The notes: generated by a model from the letters alone, not told the origin. Positions 13,519 to 24,834 are shown, counted from the first letter of the stretch. The stretch: 64,000 nucleotides of DNA from Dallia pectoralis (GCA_029465975.1 CM055741.1:2677728-2741727), one strand, 5' to 3'. Numbers and translations are program-made.

Positions 13519-15896
13519 CCTTACGAAAAAAAAGTATATTAAAGTATACTATGTATACTACAAAATGGATAGTACACTTTTAGTTCACTTTTGATATACT
13601 TTTAAGAAGTATGCTTAGAAAAAAGTATATTCAAGTATACTATAAGTATACTACAAAATGGGTAGTACACTTTTAGTTTACTTATGATATACTTTCAAAA
13701 AGTACATTTAGAAAATAGTTAACTTACTTGAACTTTTAAGTACACTACCAAATCGAAAAACGTTTTTACACATTTCTTCTGGAGATGTACGTTTTCTTTT
13801 ATTATACAGCAAAAACAGTCTAAATATTTTTTAAGTAGATTACAAGTAATTTTTTTAGATCCATCTTGTATATTCTAATACTCATGTCTATGAAATGCAT
13901 TGCACATTAAATATTTTTTGTTACTGAAGCTGAAATCATAATTACTGCCAAACATTTTGAAGCCCTATATTCATATACTATACTAATAATAATCAATTGG
14001 AGTATTAATAAAAATGTCTATGAACTAATTCCGCCTTTGCTGTATGTATTTTGAGGAACATTTATAAGTCTGATATGAATGAAAGCCCCGGACAGACAGG
14101 ACATTAACATATATTTGAACATATTTGACATGCATTAACTGAGAAAAATGTCCAATGAAGCATCAGAAGAAGGCGGATGTAGGCGGAGCTGATTAGCGAC
14201 GTCACTTCCTGTTCCTTGCGCGCGAGCAAAATATCATATGTTGAACCGGAGATATTTCAGCATGTTTCAGTCGCCATAAACTATGCTTTAAACTTGAGCA
14301 CCCAGGTGTAAGGATTCCAATAAGGACAAAGTACAGATGGAATGAACAGGTGAGTTTGAGCTAAATTCTAACTTTATCTAGGCCTATATGAGATAACAGC
14401 TAACTAGCTACTTGGCTATATGGTTAATGCTCACATCAACATTAGCTAGATAGCTACTTACGTCTGAGCATGTAAGAAGACAACACGTAACTAGCGCTTG
14501 TTAACAATTACTTATCTTTTATCTGCATCTTTTGTTTTTCAGGTAACTGGTAGCTACAGTTACTAATTAGGCAAGGTTGCTAGGTAGCTTGTTTGTAAGA
14601 GGCAGGGAACAAAAAATGAACATGTACTTTATCCTAATAAGCCATGTAGCTACTAGTTTGCTGATAATTTTTTTTTCTTGATGCTGTGTGTTATAAATTG
14701 TAACACGCTGGGTGTTTATAAAATGTTGCATTTAACGGCTATAGTATAAATTAAACGATGTACCTTACCCTTTCTCATTTCTTCAGGCTTCAGAGGAAGT
14801 TAATGTCAATGCAGAATACTCTGTATCTGATCCCAACAGCAAAGAGGGAGACATACCCAATCTCAGTAATGAAGAGGATGATGACATACACAATCCCAAC
14901 AGCATGGAGGACAATGTACCCGATCCCAGCAGTGAAGAGGAAGACGTAACTGATCCCAGCAGTGAAGAGGAAGACGTACACAATACGAACAGTGAATGGG
15001 GCGACAATTCATCTGCCTTGGTATGTTTCACGCAAGTGTGTATTTGGAATCCTAATTTAATATTGCGCAATTTCACAAATTCTGATTAAAGGTTAAATAT
15101 ATTAATCATGTTTGCTTGTTGTCTTGTGTTTTTTTTACAGGGCATGCTAGGGAGAAATTTGAAGAAATAACAGTGCAAGATGTCCAGAGGATCTGTGTAT
15201 ATATCAACATTTTAAGTGTTCATAGCTGGTTTATTCCCCTTTAATGTAGCTTTGACAATATTATCTCATGAAAATATTTATGAAAACACACACATTGTGT
15301 GTCTTGCCTCAAGATTTATTTAGGTATTTTGAATATGTACTGTATTTCCTTTATTTTAAAGATGTTAATTACACTTGAAGACAAAAGTATATTCTAAAGT
15401 TTCAAGTGGAACTCCTACCAGACACATGGCACTGATTGTTAGAGTATTGTTTAAGGTTCACTTGACAAACATGGCTTGTACAGTTATACTATGTGTTTAA
15501 ATCTATTAGTAAATCATAGTAAATTAACATTTATTAGGTTTACTTCTTGAAGTACTTACATGAGTTGAAAGTGCACTTGAAAGTATTCAAATGTATACTT
15601 AAGTACTTCAAGAAGTGTACTTCATGAACTGAAAGTGCTCTACACAGGTTACTTTTAAGTATACAAAAGTATACTTTTAAGTACTTTAAGAAGTCTACTT
15701 CATTTTAAAAGTATACTTAAAATAAACTAAGTGTACTCTAAAGTGTACTAAATAAACTAAAAAGTGGGCCAATTTAGTCTACTTAGTATAAAAATAGTAT
15801 ATAAATAAGTACTTTAGTACCTTAATAATAGTATACTTTTTAAACTTAAGTATACTCACAAAAATGAACTTAAATTATACTTTTGTTTCGTAAGGA
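13519..15896. mobile_element. Inner DNA transposon with CCTTACGAAA inverted ends and GTATACTT subterminal repeats
   Basis: The left end has CCTTACGAAAAAAAAGTATA. The right end is its near-perfect inverse, TATACTTTTGTTTCGTAAGG, ending at 15896. Both flanks carry many copies of AAGTATACTT-like palindromes (13530-13740 and 15560-15890). The element sits inside the CCCACATGG transposon, which resumes at about 15897. The target duplication is not clear. It carries exon-like sequence in the middle (14160-15170). No transposase domain was recognised. Confidence 0.7.
14787..15170 (+). CDS. Putative spliced acidic small protein carried by the inner transposon (two exons)
   Basis: An AG acceptor precedes 14787. 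An open exon of 78 codons ends at a GT donor after 15020. A second AG precedes 15141, and that exon stays in phase 0 and stops at 15170. The product is strongly acidic, with repeats of DPSSEEEDV and similar units. A possible first exon ends at a GTGAGT donor after 14349, preceded by a GACGTCACTTCC promoter-like stretch at about 14200, but I could not place an initiator ATG in the right frame. The function is unknown. It may be a transposon accessory gene, a captured host fragment or chance. Confidence 0.3.
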
Positions 15897-16775
15897 TACA
15901 AGCCATATAGGTCTCCTGTATTGCTTCTTTATATCCACAAATAAGACCTATATGTACATACAAGATGTCTCCAATCGCAGCTGTGCTGTAAGCACTTTGG
16001 GTTCCTGATGAAGTCTGTTGAAGTATTGCTCTCTGTCTCGTTGTATTACGGTAACAGATTTGTTTTGGTGTTTGTGTATTAAGTGTAATACGTCTTTGAC
16101 GTAGTGACTTAGTCGACTGCAGCAGCTGAAGATCTGTGAGCACGTTTGAGTTGTTCCGAATGATTCTGAAAATAAAGATAGCCTGTTTATTTCCAATTCA
16201 CGCATTTACCGTTGAGCGCAACATAAGTTCAACACTATCTTAGTATGTTTGTCTACATTGAAGAAGTGGCCGGCAGCCAGCCGTACGTGGGCAGATAGGC
16301 ACATCTATAATTCGAAGCTCACGCAGCTGAGAGGATTAACAAGTTAAATCATTTTTTTAATGTTCAGTTTTTTGTCTTGTTTTTGTTCTATTTGATTGTT
16401 CTTAAGTAAATAAATAATGTACATTTCTACATTTTGGGCTTTTATTTATGTTGCACAGTAGCTATGGATTTCAATAATTTAACATATAGGTGCATATATG
16501 TTAGGTGCATATAGGTGCATATATGTTAGGTGCATATATGTGCATATATGTTAGGTGCATATATGTTAGGTGCATATATGTTAGGTGCATATATGTTAGG
16601 TGCATATATGCACCTAACATATAGGTGCATATATGCACATATAGGTGCATATATGCACATATATGTACATATAATATAGGAAAACGGCCAATTTTATATA
16701 TGTCACATATATTAAAAACATATATCAAAACCTATATTAAAACATATATGTTTATATAGGTTCTTTCCATGTGGG

Positions 16776-17696
16776 ACTCTATAAAAGTATCTCGTGAACT
16801 ATTGAAGATATCAAATAAACTTTTTCCACATGTTTTACAGTTATAAGTTGTAAATAAATATGCTTATTTTGTAATAGTCTAATAGTTTATGTAGCAAGTA
16901 CAGAATCCAGATCAGCTGTTTATAACTTTATACTCTTGACACAGTAATACATGTTTTTATCGTCTCTATCAGTACTTACTTGTAGTTGATGATGTGGACT
17001 ATGATTTGAATGTTCACGGCGCGTCAAGTACTTATATCTACATTTCTAAGTTTCACAACAGTTTCAAGTGGGTTAGGGTTAGAGTCACGACTGATACGTA
17101 GGATATCTAATCTTAAACAGACACAATCCATGTCACCATATCAGTGAACAATTGTAGCCTACGCAGTTTAAACAAAAAATATGCGTCTGTCCAAATCTAA
17201 TAAATGATATAAGTACATTTTAAATGGTTTATTCGGGCCGTTCACATCATAAATGCAAGAACGGCATTGAGCTGGTGCAATACGTTACTTTTAATGAAGG
17301 ACGCTCAATTGTTTTCTTATTTGAATTTCGTTTCACTGATGTTAGTAGAAAAAAAACATATTACATATTGTCTTTCTTAACAGTCGAAATTATTTAGTTC
17401 TCGGTCTAGTCTTAAAGGAAAAAAAACACGAAGGCACTCTTAACTTATCCCCACCAACCTAAACCACTTTGGACTAATCAATACTTTTCTTATATGTTCG
17501 GTAAGAAAATAAGAGAGATTCGGAAACTCGGTCTTCTGAGAGTTCACGGAATGATTCTAGATACACACCTTCAATTGTTATAGATAAAAGTATTATATGC
17601 AAGACGAAACATGACTACAAGTTACAGGAAAATAGCCTTTATAACTTTAACCACAGAAGGACTCATGCTTTATAATTCACTATTGAGTAACATTAT
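16776..17696. repeat. Duplicated upstream segment, copy A (partner 28826-29715)
   Basis: About 0.9 kb is shared with 28826-29715 in the same orientation at high identity. Shared stretches include ACTCTATAAAAGTATCT, CACGGCGCGTCAAGTACTT and GGTTAGGGTTAGAGTCACGA. Together with the shared 12660-13055 and 28440-28815 blocks, this shows that the GIMAP gene and its upstream DNA were duplicated as one unit. No exon is identified. Confidence 0.85.
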
Positions 17697-18582
17697 ATGT
17701 GCCCAGCAGACCTGATATGTGTCCAGCAGACCTGATATGTGTCCAGTAGACCTGATATGTGTCCAGTAGACCTGATATGTGTCCAGTAGACCTGATATGT
17801 GCCCAGTAGACCTGATATGTGCCCAGTAGACCTGATATGTGCCCAGTAGACCTGATATGTGTCCAGTAGACCTGATATGTGTCCAGTAGACCTGATATGT
17901 GTCCAGCAGACCTGATACAGACCTGATATGTGTCCAGTAGACCTGATATGTGTCCAGTAGACCTGATATGTGTCCAGCAGACCTGATATGTGTCCAGCAG
18001 ACCTGATATGTGTCCAGCAGACCTGATATGTGTCCAGTAGACCTGATATGTGTCCAGCAGACCTGATATGTGTCCAGTAGACCTGATATGTGTCCAGCAG
18101 ACCTGATATGTGTCCAGCAGACCTGATACAGACCTGATATGTGTCCAGTAGACCTGATATGTGTCCAGTAGACCTGATATGTGTCCAGTAGACCTGATAT
18201 GTGTCCAGCAGACCTGATACAGACCTGATATGTGTCCAGTAGACCTGATATGTGTCCAGCAGACCTGATATGTGTCCAGTAGACCTGATATGTGTCCAGC
18301 AGACCTGATATGTCTCCAGCAGACCTGATATGTGCCCAGCAGACCTGATACAGACCTGATATGTGTCCAGTAGACCTGATATGTGTCCAGCAGACCTGAT
18401 ATTTGTCCAGCAGACCTGATATGTGTCCAGCAGACCTGATATGTGTCCAGCAGACCTGATACAGACCTGATATGTGTCCAGTAGACCTGATATGTGTCCA
18501 GCAGACCTGATATGTGTCCAGCAGACCTGATATGTGTCCAGCAGACCTGATATGTCTCCAGCAGACCTGATATGTGTCCAGA
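17697..18582. repeat. 20-bp minisatellite (GTCCAGTAGACCTGATATGT)
   Basis: Roughly 44 tandem copies of a 20-bp unit are present. The unit varies mainly at one position (CAGTAG versus CAGCAG) and at GTGTCC versus GTGCCC. Short 10-bp insertions (CAGACCTGATACAGACCTGAT) recur at 17910, 18120, 18210, 18345 and 18455, so a larger block was amplified as well. It begins exactly where the duplicated GIMAP upstream segment ends, and it is absent from the other duplicate copy. Confidence 0.95.
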
Positions 18583-18599
18583 ATGTGTTTGCCATGCTA

Positions 18600-19310
18600 C
18601 TACGGTTGGATGGCATGAAGACGCCCTTCGGACCATTATATAGGAGTTTACAGAGCAGAGAGAGTTTCAGCATTTTGCCAACGGGGCCTTCACTTGGAAG
18701 TTAGGGCAGCTGGCTCTAGTACTCCCGCAACCAGAGCCAACTCTGTTTTCCCGGAGCTGCACACAGTTTCTTCAGAGTCTGCTCGATCGCCTTGGGAACC
18801 CAGACTACCTCCCCCTGATTGCTTCTCCGACGAGCAAAAGACTCTTTGAACTCCAGCCGCCATCGCTCCCATTACGCCACTGAGTTTCGTACCTTGGCTG
18901 CCGACAGTGTATGGAACCACGAAGCGCTGTTCAAGGTTTTTCAGGGGCAGAGAAACATCTTCGGGGCATTAACACTCTCATCTCCCTGACGACAAATATC
19001 GCAATCCCTACCAATTCAAGTGCTGATTGATTCCGGGGCAGGTGAACATTTCATCGACTCCGTACTGCTGAAACATAATAAAGGTTTCCTGTCTTCCTCT
19101 GCAAACTCCTGTTGAAACCACAGCCCCGGATGGGTGACTCACATCTCCAAGCCGGTGATCATGTTCATTTCGGGCAATTATACGGAGAAGATCCAGTTTC
19201 TCCCGTTACACTCACCTCAGATCCCGGTCATTTTGGGTCATTCCTGGCTGTGTCGCCCCAACCCCCATTGGATTGGAGTTCAAACTGCCACGGGTTAATG
19301 TGCAAGAATG
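18600..19310 (+). mobile_element. Ty3/gypsy-like retrotransposon fragment (gag end and protease)
   Basis: On the plus strand, broken frames encode a gag-like stretch (HYATEFRTLAADSVWN, near 18870-18915). Farther on, a retropepsin-like segment LIDSGAGEHFIDS (near 19020-19060) has the D-S-G active-site triad. A later piece, VILGHSWL, is near 19230. Stops and frameshifts separate these parts. It is an old fragment without LTRs or reverse transcriptase. The gag segment is less certain than the protease. Confidence 0.6.
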
Positions 19311-19474
19311 TAGTGTTCCTTCTTACAATACCGATCACTTATCGAAACATTTTAAATTAGAAATTTAAACGAGAACTTTCCGGGTGGAAAAACAGCACTA
19401 GTACCCACACATAAGTTAAAACAATTTGTCAGGTTTGCTTTGGAGTAGAGACTTTCAGATAAGTTTGGGTCTGA

Positions 19475-19590
19475 TATACAGTGGATATAAAACGTCTACA
19501 CACCATTTAAAAAAAATTGAGAAAGATAATGTCAGAACTTTTTCCGTCTTTAATGTGACCTATAACGTGAACAATTCAAAAGACAAATAA
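19475..19590. mobile_element. Tc1-like transposon end fragment
   Basis: TACAGTGGATATAAAACGTC (about 19479) followed by TACACACCATTT resembles the end of a family of fish Tc1/mariner-like repeats known from memory. Only about 110 bp remain. Confidence 0.4.
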
Positions 19591-19960
19591 ACAGTGGAGT
19601 CCTTTCACTTCCTGGGCAACACCATCACCCGGGACCTCAGGGGGGAGCTGAATATCACCTCTCTCACTAAGAAACCGCAACAAGGACTGTACTGCCAAAA
19701 AGTACAAACTGCCAACGTCCATGATGATTAATGCCTACACAGCCATCATTGAGTACTGTTCTGACCACCTCCATCACCGTCTGGTATGCTGCAGCCACTG
19801 TTCAATTTGTTGTAAAACGCCAACCCTTAACAAACTGTTCAAAACCAGATTGAGGCAGACTCCTCCCATCTTGGTAACGGACTATTCATAACCCTCCCCT
19901 CTGGCAGACGGCTACGGTCTATCATGACCAAAACCTCCCGCCAACGTGAATGATGCCATG
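19590..19960 (+). mobile_element. CR1/Rex-like LINE fragment, 3' part
   Basis: Broken plus-strand frames read VESFHFLGNTITRDL and SLTKKPQQGLY, typical of the region after the reverse transcriptase in fish CR1/Rex-type LINEs. Another part reads CLHSHH after a stop. A related piece occurs at 56290-56680. No complete ORF remains. Confidence 0.6.
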
Positions 19961-20170
19961 AACTCTAATATGAATCCATAATTAATACAATCCCCCAAAG
20001 ATCAAAGAAGGCTTTTGACCCAGAAGCTGTTGAAATGTTAGAGAATAGAGAGTATGGTTTCGTTTTAATAGACATTTTGTGCGGTAGATATAATATACAG
20101 CCCTTAGTCACAAAGCAAAAGCTTAGCTTCCGCCTTAGATTTTTGGTCCCTACATGGTTATGGTGTTACA

Positions 20171-20405
20171 GTCAAGTCCATAAATATTTGGACATTGACA
20201 CAATTTTCATCTCTTCGTCGCCCTCTTCGTACACCACAACAATGGATATGAAATGAAACAATCAAGATGTGCTTAAAGTGCAGACTTAAATAGGAGGGTA
20301 TTTACATCCAAATCAGGTAAACGGCGTAGGAATTACATTTGGTCCCCCGCATTCCATGGGACCAAATGTAATTGGACAGTTGGCTGCTCAGCTGTTCCAT
20401 GTCCC
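20171..20405. mobile_element. Tc1-like element fragment fused to the GIMAP 2 tail
   Basis: TACAGTCAAGTCCATAAATA begins a stretch typical of fish Tc1-like elements. It continues through TTACATCCAAATCAGGTAAA to the TTGGCTGCTCAGCTGTTCCA segment near 20380-20400. It directly abuts the GIMAP 2 repeat, so the last two dozen codons of that open frame are transposon-derived. Confidence 0.6.
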
Positions 20406-21760
20406 AGTGTAGTTTCAGCACCACCTGCTACTGCTCCACCTAATACACCTACACCTGTTCCACCTACACCTAATACACCTACACCTGTTCCACCTACACC
20501 TAATACACCTACACCTGCTCCACCTACACCTAATACACCTACACCTGTTCCACCTACACCTAATACACCTACACCTAATACACCTACACCTAATACACCT
20601 ACACCTAATACACCTACACCTAATACACCTACACCTGCTCCACCTAATACACCTACACCTGCTCCACCTCCACCTAATACACCTACACCTGCTCCACCTC
20701 CACCTAATACACCTACACCTGCTCCACCTACACCTAATACACCTACACCTGCTCCACCCAATACACCTGCTCCACCTCCACCTAATACACCTACACCTGC
20801 TCCACCTACACCTAATACACCTACACCTGCTCCACCTAATACACCTACACCTGCTCCACCTCCACCTAATACACCTACACCTGCTCCACCTCCACCTAAT
20901 ACACCTACACCTGCTCCACCTCCACCTAATACACCTACACCTGCTCCACCTCCACCTAATACACCTACACCTGCTCCACCTACACCTGCTCCACCTACAC
21001 CTAATACACCTACACCTGCTCCACCTCCACCTAATACACCTACACCTGCTCCACCTCCACCTAATACACCTACACCTGCTCCACCTCCACCTAATACACC
21101 TACACCTGCTCCACCTACACCTAATACACCTGCTCCACCTACACTTAATACACCTACACCTGTTCCACCTACACCTAATACACCTACAACTGTTCCACCT
21201 ACACCTAATACACCTACACCTGTTCCACCTACACCTAATACACCTACACCTGTTCCACCTACACCTAATACACCTGTTCCACCTACACCTAATACACCTG
21301 TTCCACCTACACCTAATACACCTACACCTGCTCCACCTAATACACCTACACCTGCTCCACCTACACCTAATACACCTGCTCCAATAGCTGCTCCAGTGGC
21401 AACCATTTCTCCCTTATTACATTTGACCCACTCCTTACGTTGATTCCATTTCATTCTGCCCCTCATACTGATTTCTGGTATAGTGTATTCCTCCGTTACC
21501 CTCCACCAACTATTCAAGGCTCTGTGACCTGAGTCTGGTCCTTCTTCTCATTGCTGAAGACATGATATTTGTTTCCGCAGCTGTTATTAAGCCTTTGTAG
21601 ATCTTCACTTTTTTCTCCAATAGTTCTCCATGGGTGTAGAGCAGGATGGTGTACATTGACACATCACCTCTAAAGGTCTCCTGAAACCACTTCACAGATT
21701 TCTGCTCCTCCTTTGTCAATCTACCCAGTCTGATCACCAGGAGGAGCACATGGGGTCCTG
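20333..21760 (-). pseudogene. GIMAP pseudogene (GIMAP 2) with expanded Val/Gly tail
   Basis: The minus strand encodes the second half of an AIG1 domain: PGPHVLLLVIRLGRLT and LLYTHGELL, followed in a shifted frame by SCGNKYHVFSNEKKDQTQV. Another shift near 21517 leads into MKWNQRKEWVK and MVATGAAIGAGVLGVGG, matching the GIMAP 4 tail (MKWNQWKKWAK, MVATGAAIG). From there a 30-nt minisatellite encodes about 320 residues of VGVLGGGGAG-type repeats. The P-loop half is missing because LTR sequence starts at 21760. At least two frameshifts plus the 5' loss make it a pseudogene. The final codons come from a Tc1-like fragment. Confidence 0.8.
20410..21390 (-). repeat. 30-bp minisatellite in the GIMAP 2 tail
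   Basis: About 33 units are variants of ACCTAATACACCTACACCTG plus CTCCACCTCC (plus strand). The minus frame that continues the GIMAP tail reads mostly VGVLGGGGAG, VGVLGVGGTG or VGVLGVGGAG. Unit length stays a multiple of three, and the frame remains open for the entire array although the gene is broken upstream. Confidence 0.9.
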
Positions 21761-22130
21761 GAACAAAAATTCGTAGGTGCGTAGTCGGGGACAGGCTGGG
21801 TTTGATAACGGGAGTAGGCAGGTTCATAGTCGGGGACAGACTGGGTTTGGTAACGGGGAGGAGGGTTGTACAGGGGGTCAGGCTGGGTTTGGTAACGGAC
21901 GCGGTCAAACACTGGGAACGGAGATAAACAGAACGGAGATAAACAGAACAGAGTAACGCTGGAAACGAGTGTAACAAGACAAACGATCTGGCAACAGGTA
22001 ACAGGTAACACTGACCTATAAAGCCCAGGGAACAATCAGCACATAGGAAACAGCTGATGGAAAAGGGGCGGAGACAATGACAAGCCAAGTGAGACAGATC
22101 AGGATGTGACAAACACAGTGACAGCATGTG
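21761..22130 (-). mobile_element. LTR-like fragment inserted in GIMAP 2
   Basis: Reverse-complemented, the segment starts near GTCACATCCTGATCTGTCTC and contains a GGGCTTTATAGGTCAGTG promoter-like stretch, resembling LTR ends of fish Ty3/gypsy elements. Short duplications occur inside (AACGGAGATAAACAG twice; GGTTTGGTAACGG repeated). It replaces the 5' half of the GIMAP 2 exon, and no obvious target duplication was found. Family assignment is inference. Confidence 0.45.
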
Positions 22131-23330
22131 TTTACATCCAGTGTAAGCTATAATCCCTGCCTAATATTAGCAAATGTTTCAAAACTATAATTTAAAAAAA
22201 TTGCAGAAAGAGCAATAAATCCATCAGTATCCAGAGCTCAAGGTGTCGTTATTCCTGGAGGGAGGTGATACTCACTACTCCTCCCGCAGTTATGAAACGC
22301 CATCCCATCCTAAACTAGTAAATGTTTATTAAGTATGACTACAGAAATCTGCCTAATTGTCATAATTAGCATGAATAAACTTTGAAACGTTTGTTTTACT
22401 TGTTTTAGTTCTATGCTTTTTTGAATTTAAACAAGCATCACACCACATTTACTTTTGTAATATTTCATTTAAATGGTAAATGCTTTTTCTTGTTTTGCAT
22501 TTTTTAATAATTTGCTCTCACATTTCTTCTTGTTTTTTATATAATAATTTTTGTGTACAATGTTTTATTTTTACATTTTGCTTAATAATTATTATTTTTA
22601 ATAATCAAACATCACTTTCACGGTTGCTCTGAAAAATACACTAGATTGGCCGTACCAGTTTGGTCCTTCTCAAAGTGGCTCAGGTCTTCAGTCCTGCTCA
22701 TCATTTCTCCTGCTTTCAACATGTTGACTATGAGAACTGATTATTCACTTATCATCCCAGACTTTGCCATGGGCCGTTGTGTTGTTCTGTTGGTTATCTG
22801 GGAAAAGAGAGACCTCTAGTGGACTCGTAAGGTAATGACCTGTCCTACCGTAGTGAGATGATGCCTGTTAATGTATGTGGTCACGTCTTTTTCTCTCAAC
22901 TTAAATTGGCCAGGATAACGTTTGCCTGTAAGTATGAGCTTAGGTACGAGCATACAGTTATTTTGTCGTAAACTATTAAGAATACAAGTATAGAAATATG
23001 CTGTTAATCGATCCAAATTATATTTGTGCACCTTGATCATATACGCTTAACGCTGGCGTCGTAATGCAATTTTCCATAGTCTTAAGCTAGCGCATTTGTT
23101 TCTATAAGTTTTGACAGACAATACATCCATACTTATTATAACATTATGTTGTTAATAAGACACCTCCTGTGAGAATTATCTGTAGGGCATCACAATAATT
23201 TAGTTTACTTCATTTAATGTGTATAATTTACTTATGTTGAATATCTGGTCCCACATTTATATATTTGAGTCATGAAGCAACTTTGTACTCCTCCTCATTG
23301 ACCCACTGACTTGATCCCCTGCTGATCCTC
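22131..23330. other. Intergenic DNA between GIMAP 2 and GIMAP 3
   Basis: AT-rich DNA without a supported gene. Upstream exons of GIMAP 2 could lie here but were not recognised. The short open frames have no domain. Confidence 0.4.
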
Positions 23331-23962
23331 CGACTCAGAGCTCTTTGGGTCATTCTGCAGCACCTCCTCCCACTACTCCTGCTTCAATGATTACCATGAC
23401 AATATTACCAGCCAAATTATTTTCCATCCACGTTTGGACACATTCAGCCTTATTGTAGAAGTTAATCTTTTTCATTTATTCTTCTTCTCATTGCTGTTTC
23501 CACAGCTGTTGTTAAGACTTTGTAGCTCTGCATTTTCTTTCAGATACTCCTTGATTGGTTTGTTTTTCAGTGAATCTCTATGGGTGTAGAGCACTATTGT
23601 GTACATTAAGGCTTTTTCTCCAAAGTGTTTTTTAATCCACTTCACAGCGTTCTGCTCCTCTTCTGTGAATTTCACCCCCAGTCTGACCACCAGGAGGAAC
23701 ACGTGGGGTCCTGGATGTGACATTTCAATGCAAGTTTTCAGGTTTCGTCTAATTTCTTTCTGATCCTTTTTCTCAAAGACCCCTGGAGTGTCAATGACAC
23801 CAATCCTTCTGTTATCTACAACTCCACTCTGTTCTTTACAGCTCTGTGTCAGAGAGGTTGGTGAAGGTTCTTCTCTAAAGGCTTGTCTCCCCAGGATGGT
23901 GTTTCCTGATGCACTCTTCCCTGCTCCAGTTTTCCCCAGCAGAACTATCCTCAGTTCAGACA
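23330..23962 (-). pseudogene. GIMAP/AIG1-type GTPase (GIMAP 3) exon, truncated after the G domain
   Basis: The exon begins after the same TATAG acceptor as its paralogs and reads [19 protein letters not shown] (P-loop), IDTPGVFE (G3), [17 protein letters not shown] (IAN box) and YTHRDSLK. Beyond LNNSCGN the family segment RYHVF is deleted, and a shift gives SNEKKNK and a stop at 23472. The G4 motif reads THRD. Downstream, out of frame, a short tail-like piece (VVGGGAAE, around 23360) remains. The GTP-binding core is intact, so a short protein is possible, but the missing C-terminal part makes a pseudogene more likely. The codon in the ATG-like first position is GTG, so the start must be in an upstream exon. 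Confidence 0.7.
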
Positions 23963-24062
23963 CTATAACGAGACAGTTAAATGTTAACAGGTGTCACTAG
24001 TGGTGAGTTATGTTTCCATATGGGACTGTTATAGGGGTACACATGGCTAGTTCCGAGTGGTT

Positions 24063-24165
24063 AGTTCATTTAAATTCAATGGGCTTTATTGGCATGAGAA
24101 ACATGCCAAAGCTTTGGAAATTAAATAAACAAAAAATAACACTATTAGAAAAGGACAGATAATTA
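24063..24165. repeat. Dispersed fish repeat fragment
   Basis: TTCAATGGGCTTTATTGGCA followed by ATGCCAAAGC and an A-rich tail resembles a dispersed repeat end common in salmonid and pike genomes. This is from memory and only a short piece is present. Confidence 0.35.
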
Positions 24166-24834
24166 GGAATACCACTTAAAATAACAGAATAACACTATAA
24201 CTATAGTACCTACATTAAACACATTTTACTACACACAACATCTGCATACAGTCACATTTTTATTAGTTTATTTGTGGTTTTCCGTTCTGTGTTTCATGTT
24301 TATTTTATTGTTGTTAAATAAGTTCCCCTAAATGTGATATTTGTTTCCTGCAATTGTTTTTATCTTGCACTACTTCTGGATCATGTGACAAAAGGCTTTA
24401 GAATAATTCTGTATGTCCTTGATTGATATCTATTCAGAGAAGGAAATCGCTAAAAACTGGGTTCAATGTGTGAACCCACTCTCCAGTCAGTTTTGGGAAA
24501 CTTTTTTTGGAGAAAAGCTTGAAACGTATGTTGGAAGTATTGCTAATAAAAAAACTCTTGCCACAATATTTATGCAATCAACTAATGTTCAGAGAAGCCT
24601 TGAATTTATCTTTACAGTGAATGAATCAGTCTACAAAACATAGACTTTGATTTAACTTTAATTAACCCTAAAACGGTTTCTATTGAACTTGTCATGCACC
24701 GAGCGGCGTAGTGTGGAGGAAGCCATAAGCAGAGGCTTGTAATCTGTTCAAACCAGGTTTATTGCAGTCGAAACTCAAAACAGACCGTGAACGACGCAGT
24801 TTTCCCCTGGGTGGTGGGGGGATTAGAACCAGGG
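24166..24834. other. AT-rich intergenic DNA
   Basis: No gene seen. Part of 24560-24690 (AATGTTCAGA and AGTCTACAAAACATAGACTT) is weakly related to the DNA upstream of GIMAP 1 at 12780-12890, suggesting a diverged copy of the GIMAP upstream region. Confidence 0.35.

Larger units (their letters stand above)
13262..16775. mobile_element. Non-autonomous DNA transposon with CCCACATGGAAA inverted ends, interrupted by a second transposon
   Basis: The left end reads CCCACATGGAAAAAACCTAT (from 13263). The right end (to 16775), reverse-complemented, reads CCCACATGGAAAGAACCTAT, giving a terminal inverted repeat of at least 22 bp with one mismatch. Inside both ends are dense subterminal copies of short palindromic units such as TGCATATATGTGC (13300-13510 and 16485-16670). 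The duplicated locus near 28830 reads straight through as AATGTACTCTATA, so it serves as an empty site. Comparison suggests a very short duplication (perhaps AC), so the superfamily is unresolved. Without the inner element it is about 1.1 kb. Confidence 0.75.

Noticed and set aside
13256..13600. Tyr/Ile/His-rich ORFs in the TATATGCA region
   Set aside because: They come from subterminal palindromic repeats of a transposon and have no coding character.
17680..18673. Two minus-strand ORFs of about 320 residues (HISGLLDTYQV repeats)
   Set aside because: Readings of the 20-bp satellite, whose length lets frames cycle without stops; no homologous domain is attached.
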